A stretch of DNA of 64,000 bases from Microbacterium proteolyticum (GCF_029639405.1 NZ_CP121274.1:2170001-2234000); one strand, 5' to 3'; shown: positions 43,700 to 52,566, numbered from the stretch's first letter. Program-made: numbers and translations. The notes: generated by a model not told the origin, from the letters alone.

Positions 43700-45748
43700 T
43701 CAGAAGCGGCCCCCTCCGCGTCGCGAACGCGATCCCGCCGAGGATCCGCCCGAGCGGCCTCGGGACCCGCCGGAGCGCGAGCCGCCGCCCCCGCCGCCCC
43801 CGAGTCCGCCCATTCCTCCGAGCATGCCGCCGAGGCCGCCGAGCCCGCCGCCGCCGAACCCTCCGCGCGAGCGCGAGCCCCCGCCGAGGATCGCGTTGAC
43901 GGCGATGCCCCCGAGGATCGCGCCCATCATGTCGCCGCCGCCGCCCCCGCCGCGGTTCCCGGCGAAGGCTCCGACGTCGTTCTGGGCGAGCGAGGAGGCC
44001 TGGCCGGCGAGGTCGGCGGCGCGCTGAGCGGCCTGGAGGGCGGATGCGGGGTCGGCCGCGCGCAGCTGCTCGGCCTGGACGAGGGCGGCGCCGGCCTCGG
44101 CCAGTCGGGTGCGTGCGGTCGGTCCGACCGCGCCGCGGCGCGCGGAGATGAAGTCCTCCGTCGCCGAGACCTGGGCGCGCGCCTGCACGAGGACGCTGTC
44201 CAGCTGCGAGGAGGCGCGGCGGCGCCTCTCGGCCTCGTCGTGCGCGGCGCTGAGGACCGCGTCGATCGCGGTGTTGCCCTGCTCGAGCGCGGCGAGTGCG
44301 CGGAGGGGTGCGGTGCGCGGGGGAGCGAGGGCGGCGCGCCCGGCGTCGAGATGGGCGCGCGCGGTGGCGACGGCGCCCGCGATGCGCCCGTCGGGATCGG
44401 GCAGGGCTGCCGCGGCGACGAGGTCGCCCTCGATCTCGGCGATGAGGTCGGCGGCACGGCGCTCGGCGGTCGAGAGGTCGGCGGCCAGCGAGGCGACGGC
44501 TTTCTCCAGACCTTCGGCCTGGGCGACCGCGGCTTCGCCGCCGCGGATCGCGACGGCGGCCTCCCCGGTGGATCCCGAGGCGATCGCCTGATCCGCCGTC
44601 GAGAACTGCCGGGCGGCGAGGTCGAGCCGGTCGCGCGCCTGCGCCGCGTTGTCGGCCACGGTGGCGAGCGCCTCGTCGGCGTAGCGTTCGCGGAGGGCCG
44701 CGAGATCGCGTGCGGTCCCGTCCACCGCCGCGGTCGCGGCGGTGTGCCGCTCACGGGCCCGGGCCACGGCCCCGGGGGCGTCGGATTCGAGGGCGCGGAG
44801 CTGATCGAACGCGGCGGCCCTGGCATCCAGCGACTCGTCCGCCGTCGCGCACAGGCGCAGGATCTCGACGTAGCCTGCCCGTCGCTGTTCCGGGGTCTCG
44901 GGCACATCGTCGTCGAGCTGCTGCGAGATGGTGAAAGCGCGGTCGAGGTCGGCTTTCGCCTGTGCGAGCGCCTCGGCGAACGGAGTGGCGGCTTCGTCGC
45001 CGAACTGGGCGCGCGCGAACCCGAGTTCCTGCTCGCTGGCTTTGATCGCGTCGTCGGTGGCGACGAGCGCCGATCCGGCGCGGCGCGAGAGGTCGTCGAG
45101 GCTTTCACCCGCCGCCGGCGCACCGGCGGTGGCGGAGCGTCGACGGCGCAGCCACAGCCACAGCAGTCCGCCGCCGAGCGCGAGCACGAGGAACACCACG
45201 AGCGCGATGAGCGCGATGTCCGGTCCCCCTCCGGCCGGGGTGGGCGGAGTGGGCTTCGTGCCCTGCGCCGCGGCCGTGATCCCGGTGGCCGCAGCGTCGG
45301 CGGCTCCGGCCCAGTCGCCCGCCGACAGCGCGGGCTGCACGCGCTCCTGCTCGATCGCGGCCAGTTGATCGGCGGTCAGCGTCCCGTCGTCGACATCGCC
45401 CGAGAGGTAGTAGGCGCGACCGTCGACCGATACCGCGAGGAGGTACTGGTGGGGGCCGAGGCTGTTGCGGTTGGCGGTCTCATTGGCCCAGTCCGCGGCC
45501 GAGGTCGGCTCGGTGAAGTCGTCGACGAAGACGACCCACAGGTCGAGCCCGGTCTGCTCCGAGAGTCGCAGCAGTCGCGATTGCACCTCGGCCTCTTGCG
45601 CGTTGGTCAGCACGTCGGCCTGGTCGAGCACGTAGCTCGATCCGAGCGGCGGGGGCGGCACGGCCCACACCGGTGCCGCCAGACCGAGGACGGACACCGC
45701 CGCGACTACGAGACCCGCCATGATCGCAGCCGTCTTCGGCTTTCGCAT
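43700..45748 (-). CDS. TPM domain-containing membrane protein with coiled coil and Gly-rich tail
   Basis: 682-residue envelope protein. A signal peptide (to about residue 29, ending VWAVP) is followed by a TPM domain (about 35-160, with YVLDQADVLTNAQEAEVQSRL), a linker, one transmembrane helix (about 178-202, IALIALVVFLVLALGGGLLW), a very long Ala/Glu/Arg coiled-coil region (about 230-590) and a Gly/Ser/Arg-rich tail with GGGG runs. The TPM domain would face outside and the coiled coil the cytoplasm. TPM proteins include photosystem-repair phosphatase-like domains, but here the function is unknown. It precedes pspA on the same strand. Confidence 0.85.
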   Translation of the reverse strand: MRKPKTAAIMAGLVVAAVSVLGLAAPVWAVPPPPLGSSYVLDQADVLTNAQEAEVQSRLLRLSEQTGLDLWVVFVDDFTEPTSAADWANETANRNSLGPHQYLLAVSVDGRAYYLSGDVDDGTLTADQLAAIEQERVQPALSAGDWAGAADAAATGITAAAQGTKPTPPTPAGGGPDIALIALVVFLVLALGGGLLWLWLRRRRSATAGAPAAGESLDDLSRRAGSALVATDDAIKASEQELGFARAQFGDEAATPFAEALAQAKADLDRAFTISQQLDDDVPETPEQRRAGYVEILRLCATADESLDARAAAFDQLRALESDAPGAVARARERHTAATAAVDGTARDLAALRERYADEALATVADNAAQARDRLDLAARQFSTADQAIASGSTGEAAVAIRGGEAAVAQAEGLEKAVASLAADLSTAERRAADLIAEIEGDLVAAAALPDPDGRIAGAVATARAHLDAGRAALAPPRTAPLRALAALEQGNTAIDAVLSAAHDEAERRRRASSQLDSVLVQARAQVSATEDFISARRGAVGPTARTRLAEAGAALVQAEQLRAADPASALQAAQRAADLAGQASSLAQNDVGAFAGNRGGGGGGDMMGAILGGIAVNAILGGGSRSRGGFGGGGLGGLGGMLGGMGGLGGGGGGGSRSGGSRGRSGGSSAGSRSRRGGGRF

Positions 45749-45871
45749 GCATACCCCTTCGGCGCTGAGGCCCCCACTCTATAAAGGCCCCCGGACACGC
45801 GGGAAGGCTCGGCGCGTCCGCCCTGAGCGCACGCGCGCGGCGCATAGGCTCGGGCGTTCGGAGGTACCCCC

Positions 45872-46705
45872 ATGGACGATCGCTACGGCACCGATGTGCT
45901 CGCCCGCGGCTGGCGCGACGCCGGGCGCAAGAAGGCGGCCGAGGTCGCGGCATCCGTCGATCTCGTCGTCGAGGTCGCCGGCGACGGATTCTGCGGAGCG
46001 GTGACCCGCCTCGACGGCATGCACGTCGAGCTCGAGGACCGCCTCGGCCGATGCCGCCTGTTCCCTCTCGGGGGCGGGTTCCTCGTCGACGGCGAGCCCG
46101 TCGTGCTCGTCGCGCCCGCGGCGGCGCCGAAGGGTCGCACCCGGACGGCGTCCGGGTCGTTCGCCGCTCCCGACCAGCGGGCCCGTACGGCGCGGGCGAG
46201 CCGCATCCTCGTCGAGGGCAAGCACGACGCCGAACTGGTCGAGAAGGTGTGGGGGGCCGACCTCCGCGCCGAGGGCGTCGTCGTCGAGTTCCTCGAGGGC
46301 GTCGACCTTCTCGAACAGACCCTGGATGCCGAGCCCCCGACGGCCGAGCGTCGATACGGCGTTCTCGTCGACCACCTCGTGCCGCACTCGAAGGAGTCGC
46401 GGATCGCCGAGAAGATCGCGCGGGGCCGCCACGGCGCCCACGTCCGGATCGTCGGCCATCCCTTCGTCGACGTCTGGCAGTGCGTCACACCGCGTGCGCT
46501 CGGGATCGCGGCGTGGCCCCAGGTGCCGCGCGACGTCGAATGGAAGGTCGGCGTCTGCCGCGCGCTCGGCTGGCCGGCCGAGGAGCAGGCCGACCTCGCC
46601 CGCGCGTGGCAGCACATCCTGTCGCGCGTGACGACCTTCCGCGACCTCGAACCGGCCCTGCTCGGCCGCGTCGAGGAACTGATCGACTTCGTGACCGTCC
46701 CGTGA
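45872..46705 (+). CDS. DUF3097 domain-containing protein
   Basis: 277-residue actinobacterial protein of unknown function. The N-terminal part carries a KOW/S1-like beta domain (VDLVVEVAGDGFCGAVTRL), the middle has ARASRILVEGKHDAELVEKVWG with Toprim-like acidic spacing (VLVDHLVPHSKES), and HVRIVGHPFVDVWQCV follows. This suggests a nucleic-acid enzyme relative of Toprim primases or RNases. A GGAGG site lies seven bases before the ATG, behind TAGGCT (45845-45850). trmB begins close behind; GTG 46702 overlaps this stop as GTGA. Confidence 0.9.
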   Translation: MDDRYGTDVLARGWRDAGRKKAAEVAASVDLVVEVAGDGFCGAVTRLDGMHVELEDRLGRCRLFPLGGGFLVDGEPVVLVAPAAAPKGRTRTASGSFAAPDQRARTARASRILVEGKHDAELVEKVWGADLRAEGVVVEFLEGVDLLEQTLDAEPPTAERRYGVLVDHLVPHSKESRIAEKIARGRHGAHVRIVGHPFVDVWQCVTPRALGIAAWPQVPRDVEWKVGVCRALGWPAEEQADLARAWQHILSRVTTFRDLEPALLGRVEELIDFVTVP

Positions 46706-46779
46706 GCGGCCGGAAGCCCCGCGACCAGTCGCGTGACGGGCAGAGCGAGCCCGAGGACGGCTCGCCTACCCTGGATGCC

Positions 46780-47499
46780 ATGGAGACCCCCGTCTACCGA
46801 GATCGCCCGGTGTCGTTCGTCCGGCGCAGCGGGCGGATGTCCGAGGCGCAGGACCGCGCGTGGGCCGAGCTGTCGCCGTTCTACCTGCTGTCGGTGGAGC
46901 GGGATGCCGCGGCCACCAGCGTCCGGCCCGGAACGGCGGTCGACCCGGCCGAGGTCTACGGGCGTCGCGCGCCGCTGATCGTCGAGATCGGCTCGGGCCA
47001 GGGCCACCAGATCGTGTCGGCGGCCGCCGCGCATCCCGACGCAGATTTCCTCGCCGTGGAGGTGTTCTCCGCGGGACTCGCGCGCACCATGCTCGATGCG
47101 GACCGCGCCGGCGTCCGCAACCTGCGTCTGGTCGAGGCCAACGCCCCCGAGGTGCTGGAGCACCTGCTGCCGGCGGCATCCGTCGACGAGCTGTGGGTGT
47201 TCTTCCCCGATCCCTGGCACAAGAAGAAGCACACCAAGCGTCGACTCGTCGCGCCCGAGTTCGCGCGCGTCGCCGCGCAGGCGCTGCGGCCCGGGGGGAC
47301 CCTCCGCCTCGCCACCGACTGGCAGGACTACGCCGATCAGATGCGCGCCGTGCTCGACGCCGCGCCCGCCTTCGAACGGGCTTTCGCGGGGGAGTGGGCC
47401 GAGCGGTTCGACGGTCGCGTCCTGACCGCCTTCGAGCGCAAGGGCATCCGCGTCGGTCGCGACATCCGCGACCTCACCTACACCCGCGCCACGCCATGA
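46780..47499 (+). CDS. trmB: tRNA (guanosine(46)-N7)-methyltransferase
   Basis: Adds m7G at position 46 of tRNA using SAM. The protein has RPVSFVRRSGRM near the start, the SAM-binding VEIGSGQGHQIV, ANAPEVLEHLLP, and the family motif FFPDPWHKKKHTKRRLV. Two starts compete: ATG 46780 (239 aa), with TACCCT seven bases upstream, and GTG 46702 (265 aa), which overlaps the DUF3097 stop as GTGA but adds a low-complexity polar tail. The ATG is reported because conserved sequence begins just after it. ATGA overlap couples the next gene. Confidence 0.93.
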   Translation: METPVYRDRPVSFVRRSGRMSEAQDRAWAELSPFYLLSVERDAAATSVRPGTAVDPAEVYGRRAPLIVEIGSGQGHQIVSAAAAHPDADFLAVEVFSAGLARTMLDADRAGVRNLRLVEANAPEVLEHLLPAASVDELWVFFPDPWHKKKHTKRRLVAPEFARVAAQALRPGGTLRLATDWQDYADQMRAVLDAAPAFERAFAGEWAERFDGRVLTAFERKGIRVGRDIRDLTYTRATP

Positions 47500-48368
47500 C
47501 CGCCCACGCCGCCGCACCCGAGCGCGTCCGCCGCACGTGGACGCCCGCGCTCGTGCCGGCGGCGCTGGTGTGCCTGGCCGCGCCCGTGCTGTTCGTCGCT
47601 CAGGTCGTGTGGCTCGGCTGGATCGTGCTGGCGGTCGCCGTGGCATCCGCGGTCCTGGTCGACCTCCGCGCGGGGACGCCGATCGTTCCGGCACCGCGTT
47701 CGGCGCCCGTCCCGAGCCTCGCCCGCGACGTCTTCCTGGTGGCGCTCGGTCAGTTCGTCGTGAGTCTCATCCCCCTCCACGCCGAGCTCGACGACGCCGC
47801 CTTCGTGCGATTCACACTCGGCCTCGGCGGGGCTGTCGTCCTGCCCTACGTCCTCTCGCGGTTCCTCTTCCGGGATCGGGCGATCCGGTTCCCCTGGCGC
47901 GGCGGTGGGCGATGGGCGTGGTGGCAGTGGGCCTGGCTCGCGGGCGTGATCGTGCTGGGATGGCTGATCCTGCCGCTCTACTTCGTGACCTCGGGCGTCT
48001 ACATGAACTGGCCCGTCGTGGACACTCCGGAGCTGATCGGTCGACTGTTCGTCGGTGTCGGGGCGGTGGGAATCTGGGACGAGTTGTTCTTCGTGTGCAC
48101 GGTGTTCGTGCTGCTGCGGCGCCACCTTCCCGACCTGACGGCGAACCTGCTGCAGGCGATCGTCTTCGTCTCGTTCCTGTGGGAGCTCGGCTATCAGGCG
48201 TGGGGACCCGTGTTGACGATCCCGTTCGCGCTCGTGCAGGGCTTCCTCTTCCTGCGCACGCGCTCGCTCTGGTACATCGTCACCGTGCACCTGCTCTTCG
48301 ACGCCGTCGTCTTCGGCGTTCTCGTCCACGCCCACAACCCCGGCCTGGTGTCGATCTTCCTCGTCTGA
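47496..48368 (+). CDS. CPBP family intramembrane protein with degenerate active site
   Basis: 290-residue membrane protein with about eight helices, of the CPBP/CAAX-protease (Abi) class. The motif that is normally EExxxR appears as WDELFFVC, with Asp for the first Glu and no Arg; the later H-x3-D pattern is present in VHLLFDAVVF. Protease function is therefore doubtful. ATG overlaps trmB by ATGA. Aromatic-rich helix GRWAWWQWAWLAGVIVL is prominent. The role may be in envelope stress or bacteriocin immunity by family analogy, but context (trmB, gdx) does not help. Confidence 0.75.
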   Translation: MTAHAAAPERVRRTWTPALVPAALVCLAAPVLFVAQVVWLGWIVLAVAVASAVLVDLRAGTPIVPAPRSAPVPSLARDVFLVALGQFVVSLIPLHAELDDAAFVRFTLGLGGAVVLPYVLSRFLFRDRAIRFPWRGGGRWAWWQWAWLAGVIVLGWLILPLYFVTSGVYMNWPVVDTPELIGRLFVGVGAVGIWDELFFVCTVFVLLRRHLPDLTANLLQAIVFVSFLWELGYQAWGPVLTIPFALVQGFLFLRTRSLWYIVTVHLLFDAVVFGVLVHAHNPGLVSIFLV

Positions 48369-48444
48369 CCGGACGGACGGATGCCGTGCACGGCCGCTGC
48401 TCAGGGGCGATTGCTACCGTGTGGAACGCGTGCGAACGGCACCA

Positions 48445-48485
48445 CCGGACGAGGGATCAGTACCCGGACTGCGACAAGACTGGCC
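48445..48485 (+). promoter_or_regulatory. Guanidine-III riboswitch (ykkC-III)
   Basis: CCGGACGAGG, TACCCGG and GACAAGAC occur in order and at the right spacing, matching the guanidine-III consensus nearly base for base. The variable segments pair: GG(A)TCAGT with ACTGGCC, with a bulged A and a G-U pair. It lies 12 bases before the gdx ATG, so ligand would open the ribosome site (GAGGAG at about 48486-48491). A -10 (TACCGT, 48415-48420) puts the transcript start near 48427. Guanidine-III aptamers control guanidine exporters in actinobacteria. Confidence 0.88.
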
Positions 48486-48497
48486 GAGGAGTTCGTC

Positions 48498-48821
48498 ATG
48501 TCGTGGATCGTTCTGGCCGTCTCCGGCGTCCTGGAAGCGGTGTGGGCCACAGCGCTCGGCCGGTCGGAGGGCTTCACCAAGCTCTGGCCGAGCGTCGTGT
48601 TCGCCGTCGCGCTGGTGGCCAGCATGGGCGGGCTCGCGTGGGCGATGAGAGAGATCCCGACGGGGACGGCGTACGCGGTCTGGGTCGGGATCGGAGCGGC
48701 GCTCACCGTGGTCGTCGCCATGGTCGGGGGAGCGGAGCCGGTATCGGTGGTGAAGATCCTGCTGATCCTGGGTCTCGTCGGCTGCGTGGTGGGCCTGAAG
48801 ATCGTCAGTGACACCCACTGA
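48498..48821 (+). CDS. gdx: Guanidinium exporter of the SMR family (Gdx/SugE)
   Basis: 107-residue four-helix small multidrug-resistance protein. The conserved Glu in SGVLEAVWATAL and the later GTAYAVWVGIGAALTVV and LGLVGCVVGLK are the Gdx/SugE pattern rather than the EmrE polydrug pattern. As a homodimer it exchanges guanidinium for protons. It is a single gene, not a paired SMR. The guanidine-III riboswitch directly upstream supports the substrate. No urea carboxylase/guanidine hydrolase genes are in the window. Confidence 0.93.
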   Translation: MSWIVLAVSGVLEAVWATALGRSEGFTKLWPSVVFAVALVASMGGLAWAMREIPTGTAYAVWVGIGAALTVVVAMVGGAEPVSVVKILLILGLVGCVVGLKIVSDTH

Positions 48822-48885
48822 TCAGGGCATTTCCTGAATGTCAACCGTGAAGGCCGTTCGCATGCATCCGGTACGCTCTGGGCGA

Positions 48886-48954
48886 ATGCACTTGTCCGGG
48901 CCGGACACCGTCGTCAGCAGCCCACTTCCTCCCTGTGTGAAAGGTTCCGAGTGA
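48886..48954 (+). CDS. Mini-ORF ending in a GTGA overlap with the mannosyltransferase-like gene (22 aa)
   Basis: TACGCT (48872-48877) lies eight bases before an ATG whose 23-codon frame ends in TGA overlapping the next gene's GTG. The downstream gene's ribosome site (GAAAGG) is inside its last codons, so ribosomes finishing the mini-ORF could reinitiate. The peptide holds one Cys and several Pro. No expression evidence. Confidence 0.45.
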   Translation: MHLSGPDTVVSSPLPPCVKGSE

Positions 48955-50276
48955 GCGCACCGCCGAGCGAGCTGGTCCCCACGGTACGACCCGCCCCCAC
49001 CGACGATCGCCTCGCGCCGCTGCGTGCGGGTGGACGTCGTGTGCTCGACTCCCGTCTCGGGCAGGCCCTGCGCCGCTACGGCGAGGATGTGCTGCGCGCC
49101 CCGCAGGGCGTCGAGCCGATCGAGCGCGGCGCGTTCACGCGCGTGCTGCTGCTGTGGGCGATCGCGCGCGTGGTGAACTTCGGCCTGCTCTGGGGTTTCT
49201 ACTCGATCGCGAAGGCGGCGCGCTGGGGCTTCGGACCCGACAGCGAGCGGCTCGGGACCTTCTTCGACTACCTCACCGGCTGGGATGCCGACCGCTACGG
49301 TCAGATCGCGGCGCAGGGCTATCCGATGTCGCTGCCGATGAACGTGTCGGGCGACATCCTTCCCAACAACTGGGCGTTCCTCCCCGTCTTCCCGTTCCTC
49401 GTGCGCACCCTCTCGGGGGCGACGGGGCTCGGGTGGCAGCCGGTCGCCGTCCTGATCAGCCTCGCCGCGAGCCTGGGCGCCACGTGGGTGCTGTTCCGCC
49501 TGATGCGCACCGTCACGAAGCCGCGCGCCGCGTGGTGGTCCGTCGTGTTCTTCTCGTTCGCGCCGATGTCGTTCCTCTTCGCGCTCGGCTACAGCGAGGG
49601 CCTGTTCATGCTGCTGGTGTTCAGCGGCATGCTCCTGGCCATCCAGCGGAAGTACCTGTGGATCCTGCCGCTCGGGCTGATCGCGGCGTACACGCGCCCC
49701 GGCGTGCTGGCCTTCGGCCTCGCTCTCGGCATCCTGTTCCTGGTGCGGTTCTTCCGCCGGCGGGTCGATCCCTTCCCCGTGCGCGAGTGGGCGTCCCTCA
49801 TGGCGACCGGGCTCACCATCGCGGTTGCGGGTCTGTCGTGGAGCCACATCGCCCAGGACGTCACCGGAACCAAGAACGCGTACATCCGTACCGAGCTGGG
49901 CTGGTGGCTGGACTACGTCGGCAACGACGACTTCATGCCGTTCACCCCGTGGTTCCGTCAGGCGGGCACCCACCTCGGTGTGGTGGGCATCATCCTGGTC
50001 GTCGCCCTGATCGTGGCGTTCGCCGCCCTGTTGTGGTCGCGTCCCGTGCGCCGCCTCGGCCTCATGGTCGTCGCCTACACCTTCAGCTACGGCGTGTACA
50101 TCTTCGCCGTCTTCCTCCCGCAGCAGAGCACGTTCCGCCTGCTCATGCCGATGGCGCCGATCCTCGGCGACGATCGGCTGTCGTCGACCCCCCGCCGTCG
50201 CACCGCGATCCTCGTCGGATGCCTGGTCCTGCAGGCCGTGGCGATCCTGCTGCTGTGGACGCGCGGCAACCCGTGA
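48951..50276 (+). CDS. PIG-V-like integral membrane mannosyltransferase family protein
   Basis: 441-residue protein with a 60-residue polar N-terminus and about nine to ten transmembrane helices. Features near the first extracytoplasmic loop, TGWDADRYGQIAAQGY, are the signature of PIG-V/GPI mannosyltransferase II-like bacterial proteins that use polyprenyl-phosphate mannose. FALGYSEGLFMLLVFSGMLL follows. It probably glycosylates a wall or membrane glycolipid. GTG at 48951 follows GAAAGG. A mini-ORF ends on its start. The acceptor is unknown. Confidence 0.84.
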   Translation: MSAPPSELVPTVRPAPTDDRLAPLRAGGRRVLDSRLGQALRRYGEDVLRAPQGVEPIERGAFTRVLLLWAIARVVNFGLLWGFYSIAKAARWGFGPDSERLGTFFDYLTGWDADRYGQIAAQGYPMSLPMNVSGDILPNNWAFLPVFPFLVRTLSGATGLGWQPVAVLISLAASLGATWVLFRLMRTVTKPRAAWWSVVFFSFAPMSFLFALGYSEGLFMLLVFSGMLLAIQRKYLWILPLGLIAAYTRPGVLAFGLALGILFLVRFFRRRVDPFPVREWASLMATGLTIAVAGLSWSHIAQDVTGTKNAYIRTELGWWLDYVGNDDFMPFTPWFRQAGTHLGVVGIILVVALIVAFAALLWSRPVRRLGLMVVAYTFSYGVYIFAVFLPQQSTFRLLMPMAPILGDDRLSSTPRRRTAILVGCLVLQAVAILLLWTRGNP

Positions 50277-50288
50277 TCCCACGGGCAT

Positions 50289-50326
50289 GACGAAGGGGCG
50301 GGCACACGTGTGCCCGCCCCTTCGTC
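50289..50326. terminator. Bidirectional hairpin terminator
   Basis: Perfect 38-nt palindrome, 19 bp per arm, with its centre at CACAC/GTGTG (50307/50308), between convergent genes. It should end both transcripts. Confidence 0.8.
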
Positions 50327-50343
50327 GTCCGGTCGCGGCGACC

Positions 50344-50619
50344 TCAGTCGGGACGGCCGCCCGGGTCGACGGCATCCACCACGTCCTGTTCGACGTCGTT
50401 GTCCGCCTCGAGCTCGGCGGTCCCCGTCGGTCCGTCGACCTCGTCGGCCCCGGAGGGGTCGGGGGAGGGCTCGGGCGGGAGAGGCACCGTCGGCTCGTCC
50501 GGGGTCGGGGCCAGGGGTTCTGCCGGGAAGTCGGGCGACGGTTCCCCCGGGATGGTGGGGAGGTCCGGCGTGCCGGGGGCGGTGGGCGGGTCCATGGGTT
50601 CAGGGGTGGGGAGAGTCAT
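50344..50619 (-). CDS. Proline-rich acidic protein (hypothetical)
   Basis: 91-residue low-complexity protein: the first two thirds are Pro/Thr/Glu-rich (for example MTLPTPEPMDPPTAPGTPDL), the rest acidic (ELEADNDVEQDVVDAVDPGG). No signal peptide or domain is visible. Similar short Pro-rich proteins are known from Microbacterium genomes but have no assigned role. Frame usage is GC3-biased, as for coding DNA. It converges with the mannosyltransferase-like gene. Confidence 0.6.
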   Translation of the reverse strand: MTLPTPEPMDPPTAPGTPDLPTIPGEPSPDFPAEPLAPTPDEPTVPLPPEPSPDPSGADEVDGPTGTAELEADNDVEQDVVDAVDPGGRPD

Positions 50620-50730
50620 GGGTCCAGCGTTCGCGGTGTGCGGGTGTCCCGCGAGGGCCTACCGATCCGCGGCGCCAGGGTGTAGCGGCAGGGATAGGCT
50701 CGTGCGGGGAGCCGATCGCGAGGGGATGCC

Positions 50731-51912
50731 GTGTCCACAGCCCACGAGGTGACGCGCCGCGAAGCCATCGACCAGTACCGCATCGTCGGGGCGCTGCCCG
50801 AACCGGATCTCCAGGGGCTGGTCGAGTTGGCGGCGACCATCTGCGGCGTGTCGACCGCCGTCATCAACATCATCGACGACCGCGCCCAGCACCAGGTCGC
50901 CGCCGTGGGAGTGCAGGCGGCATCCTGTTCCGTCGAGGACTCGATGTGCGCCGCGGTGCTCATCGACCCGGGCCGCGTGGTCGTGCCCGATGCGCGCGAA
51001 GACCCGCGGTTCCGCGACAACGCGTTCGTCACCGGCGTGATCGCCTCCGTGCGCTTCTACGCGTCCAGTCCGCTCATCACCCCGTCGGGCGTCGCGATCG
51101 GCACGCTGTGCGTGTTCGACGACGAGGTCGGTGACCTGACGGATGCCGACGCGCGCGCGCTCGACCTGCTGGCGCACCAGGTCATCGACGTCCTCGAGCT
51201 CCGGCGCCTCACCCGCGGTCTCGCGGAGTCGAACACGCGGCTCGAGCAGTTCGCGACCCAGGTGAGCCACGATCTGCGCAACCCGCTGACCGCGCTGTCG
51301 GGGTTCCTGGAGCTCGCGGCGGACAGCCCCGAGATGATCGACGCCCCGCGAGCGTCGCGCTCTCTCGCGCGCGCCGAGGCCGCGGCCTCGAGGATGACCT
51401 CGATGGTGACCGATCTGCTCGACTTCGCCCGCATGGGGGGAGCGCGGCCGCGCTTCGGCAACGTCGACGTCGGCGAGATCGTCGACGAGGTGCTGGAGGA
51501 CCTGGACGGTGCGGTGGTGGGTGCGGGCGCCGAGGTCGTCGTCGACGCGTCGATGCTCATCCGCGCCGACGACACGCTTCTGCGCGTCCTCCTGCAGAAC
51601 CTCATCGCGAACGCCGTGAAATTCACGGTCGCGGCGGGCCGCGAGCCGCGCGTCTTCGTCACCGTGCAGGAGCTGCCGGACGGGTGGCGCCTCCTGGTGG
51701 ACGACAACGGCGACGCGGTCGACCCGGCGCTCCGCGACCGCATGTTCGAGCCGATGCAGCGCGGACACGACGCGGAGGTCCCGGGGTTGGGCATCGGGTT
51801 GGCGACCTGCCGGCGGATCGCGCACGCCCACGGCGGACACATCGGACTCGAGCGGTCGCCCGCCGGGGGGACGCGGGCCTGGGTCGTGCTCCCTTCCGAC
51901 GTCGCGGCCTGA
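50731..51912 (+). CDS. GAF domain sensor histidine kinase (orphan)
   Basis: 393-residue cytoplasmic kinase. A GAF domain (about 20-155) contains INIIDDRAQHQVAAVG, RVVVPDAREDPRF and IGTLCVFDD, in the style of light/redox-type sensors of actinobacteria. The HisKA domain has VSHDLRNPLTALSGFLELA (His180) and the HATPase has NLIANAVKFT and VPGLGIGLATCRRIAHAHGG. GTG follows GAGGGG; TAGGCT (50695-50700) is the likely -10. No response regulator is beside it, so it is an orphan kinase with unknown partner. Confidence 0.9.
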   Translation: MSTAHEVTRREAIDQYRIVGALPEPDLQGLVELAATICGVSTAVINIIDDRAQHQVAAVGVQAASCSVEDSMCAAVLIDPGRVVVPDAREDPRFRDNAFVTGVIASVRFYASSPLITPSGVAIGTLCVFDDEVGDLTDADARALDLLAHQVIDVLELRRLTRGLAESNTRLEQFATQVSHDLRNPLTALSGFLELAADSPEMIDAPRASRSLARAEAAASRMTSMVTDLLDFARMGGARPRFGNVDVGEIVDEVLEDLDGAVVGAGAEVVVDASMLIRADDTLLRVLLQNLIANAVKFTVAAGREPRVFVTVQELPDGWRLLVDDNGDAVDPALRDRMFEPMQRGHDAEVPGLGIGLATCRRIAHAHGGHIGLERSPAGGTRAWVVLPSDVAA

Positions 51913-52062
51913 CCGGCGGGCCGGGTGCGCCTAATGGTCGCGGTGCGCCTGCGCAACCACCGTGACCGGCGGGGGCGGCGACCCGTAGCGTTGTCGGCAT
52001 CCGGTCGGGAGTCCGGGCCCCGGCCGAACACCCCCCGGCCGACGACCAGGAGGTGCTCCCCG

Positions 52063-52566
52063 ATGGCCCGCAACGTGCGACTGCTGCACTGCACGCCCGA
52101 CGACGTCTTCCGTGTGCTCGCGAACGGCTGGCTGTATCCGCTGTGGGTGGTAGGGGCGTCGCGCATGCGCGACGTGTCGGACGAGTGGCCGAACGAGGGG
52201 GCCGAACTCCACCACTCCTTCGGCTCGTGGCCCGCGCTCGTCAACGACACGACGGTGATGCGCGTCTGGGATCCGCCTCGACGCGCGGTGCTCGAGCCGC
52301 ACGGCGGACCGATCGGCATCGCGCGCGTGGCCGTCGACGTCAAGCCGCGCGGCGATGCGTGCGTCGTCCGACTCCAGGAGGAGCCCGTGACCGGGCCCAC
52401 CACGCTCCTCCCCGACGTGGTGTTCGACGCCATCACGCGCTGGCGCAACGCCGAGACCCTGCACCGTCTCGCCTACCTCGCCGAGGGCGGCGCGCCGGGG
52501 ACCACCGGGGGAGCGGCCGCCATCGGCCATGCCTCCACCGCCGAGAAGGAACCGGTCCGGCGATGA
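52063..52566 (+). CDS. SRPBCC family protein (START-like)
   Basis: 167-residue START/Bet v 1-like ligand-binding protein. Its beginning RLLHCTPDDVFRVLANGWLYPLWVVG and HHSFGSWPALVNDTTVMRVWD are common in actinobacterial polyketide-cyclase-like SRPBCC proteins. AGGAGG lies about nine bases before the ATG, one of the few strong Shine-Dalgarno sites in the window. It is coupled by ATGA to a phytoene-desaturase-like oxidoreductase; in other genomes the same pair occurs together. Ligand unknown. Confidence 0.87.
   Translation: MARNVRLLHCTPDDVFRVLANGWLYPLWVVGASRMRDVSDEWPNEGAELHHSFGSWPALVNDTTVMRVWDPPRRAVLEPHGGPIGIARVAVDVKPRGDACVVRLQEEPVTGPTTLLPDVVFDAITRWRNAETLHRLAYLAEGGAPGTTGGAAAIGHASTAEKEPVRR

Noticed and set aside
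48381..48497. N-terminal extension of gdx
   Set aside because: The extra residues overlap the riboswitch and have no resemblance to SMR proteins, which begin at the helix MSWIVLAV.
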